Shown here: positions 63,965-64,000 of the stretch, one piece after another
Layout: every line of letters begins with the position of its first letter
Numbering within the stretch: position 1 is the first letter of the stretch
Origin: Bacteroidales bacterium
Lineage (GTDB): Bacteria > Bacteroidota > Bacteroidia > Bacteroidales > FEN-979
Reading direction: 5' to 3'
NCBI GenBank assembly: GCA_023231005.1
Contig: JALNWG010000010.1
Span: 1 to 64,000, forward strand
Length of the DNA stretch: 64,000 nucleotides
Position numbers and translations under genes: made by a program
The notes under the pieces: generated by a model
What the model saw: only the letters and a program-made list of their open reading frames with translations
The model's database searches: none
What the model was told of the DNA's origin: nothing

Positions 63965-64000
63965 ATGAAAGAACCAAAAATAAAAACTCGGGATTTGACG
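63965..64000 (+). CDS. pstB: Phosphate ABC transporter ATPase PstB, 5' end only
   Basis: The ATG at 63965 opens a frame reading MKEPKIKTRDLT to the window end, the usual beginning of PstB, whose first strand ends in such a KI..RDL sequence. It is 20 bases after pstA. Only 12 codons are seen, so the call rests on position and this short match. Confidence 0.75.
   Translation, partial: MKEPKIKTRDLT

Overview
The window looks like a chromosomal segment of a Bacteroidota (Bacteroidetes) bacterium, probably a free-living or gut-type member of the Bacteroidia, moderately AT-rich. The evidence is the TAnnTTTG-type promoter -7 boxes with TTG/TTTG about 19-20 bases upstream, type IX secretion (T9SS) tail domains, a PorZ-like propeller protein, a GH92 mannosidase, a Bacteroidota-style RRM protein with a long leader, an OprO/P-type porin, and many SPII lipoproteins. 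I see no insertion sequence, prophage, CRISPR array, integron or rRNA. Gene order is dense and mostly housekeeping, with no gene-free stretch over 300 bases.

Layout: (1) 1-8.5 kb: end of an outer-membrane protein gene, tyrS, an SPFH / ribbon-helix-helix / DUF1648 operon, a GH92 exo-mannosidase, an RRM protein, a lipoprotein plus PepSY-TM pair, and YceI. (2) 8.7-19.2 kb: a giant alpha-2-macroglobulin lipoprotein coupled by an ATGA overlap to penicillin-binding protein 1C, an SDR-type dehydratase, and an MltF-like transglycosylase. (3) 19.2-26.1 kb: a seven-gene operon on the minus strand (TetR, TolC, HlyD, two ABC ATPases, two ABC-2 permeases), with a double palindromic operator at the TetR promoter. 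(4) 26.1-34.8 kb: MltD with three LysM repeats, a secreted peptidylarginine-deiminase-like enzyme with a T9SS tail, lysS, recO, porZ. (5) 34.8-40.4 kb: a polysaccharide-export pair (Wza-like, Wzc-like) followed on the same strand by cysD and cysN. The Wzc-like kinase ends in a striking Gly-Tyr tail. (6) 40.4-50.8 kb: miaB, topA, a ureohydrolase-fold protein with a degraded metal site, ruvC, a flippase-like membrane protein plus GT2 glycosyltransferase, ispD, queA, a HAD phosphatase and a tRNA with a CAU anticodon. (7) 50.8-55.1 kb: a predicted zinc phospholipase C / P1-nuclease-like domain fused to a beta-barrel-like half, a small lipoprotein, a secreted HAD phosphatase and a START-domain protein. 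(8) 55.1-64 kb: a phosphate region with low-affinity Pit plus DUF47 partner, an orphan TPR-PAS histidine kinase, then a Pi-type porin and pstS-pstC-pstA-pstB (pstB is cut by the window end).

How the genes work together: the last block gives two phosphate routes across both membranes. The porin/pst operon is preceded by four TTAAC-type direct repeats spaced exactly 11 bp, the layout of a PhoP/PhoB-type Pho box, sitting where the -33 promoter element would be. The cell-envelope theme recurs: peptidoglycan synthases and lytic enzymes, polysaccharide export, T9SS cargo and a probable T9SS component.

The observations most worth checking are the PPAD-like deiminase outside Porphyromonas, the Pho-box array, the Tyr-Gly tail encoded by a hexanucleotide tract, the phospholipase-barrel fusion and the degenerate ureohydrolase. 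All assignments were read by eye from sequence; no database search was run.
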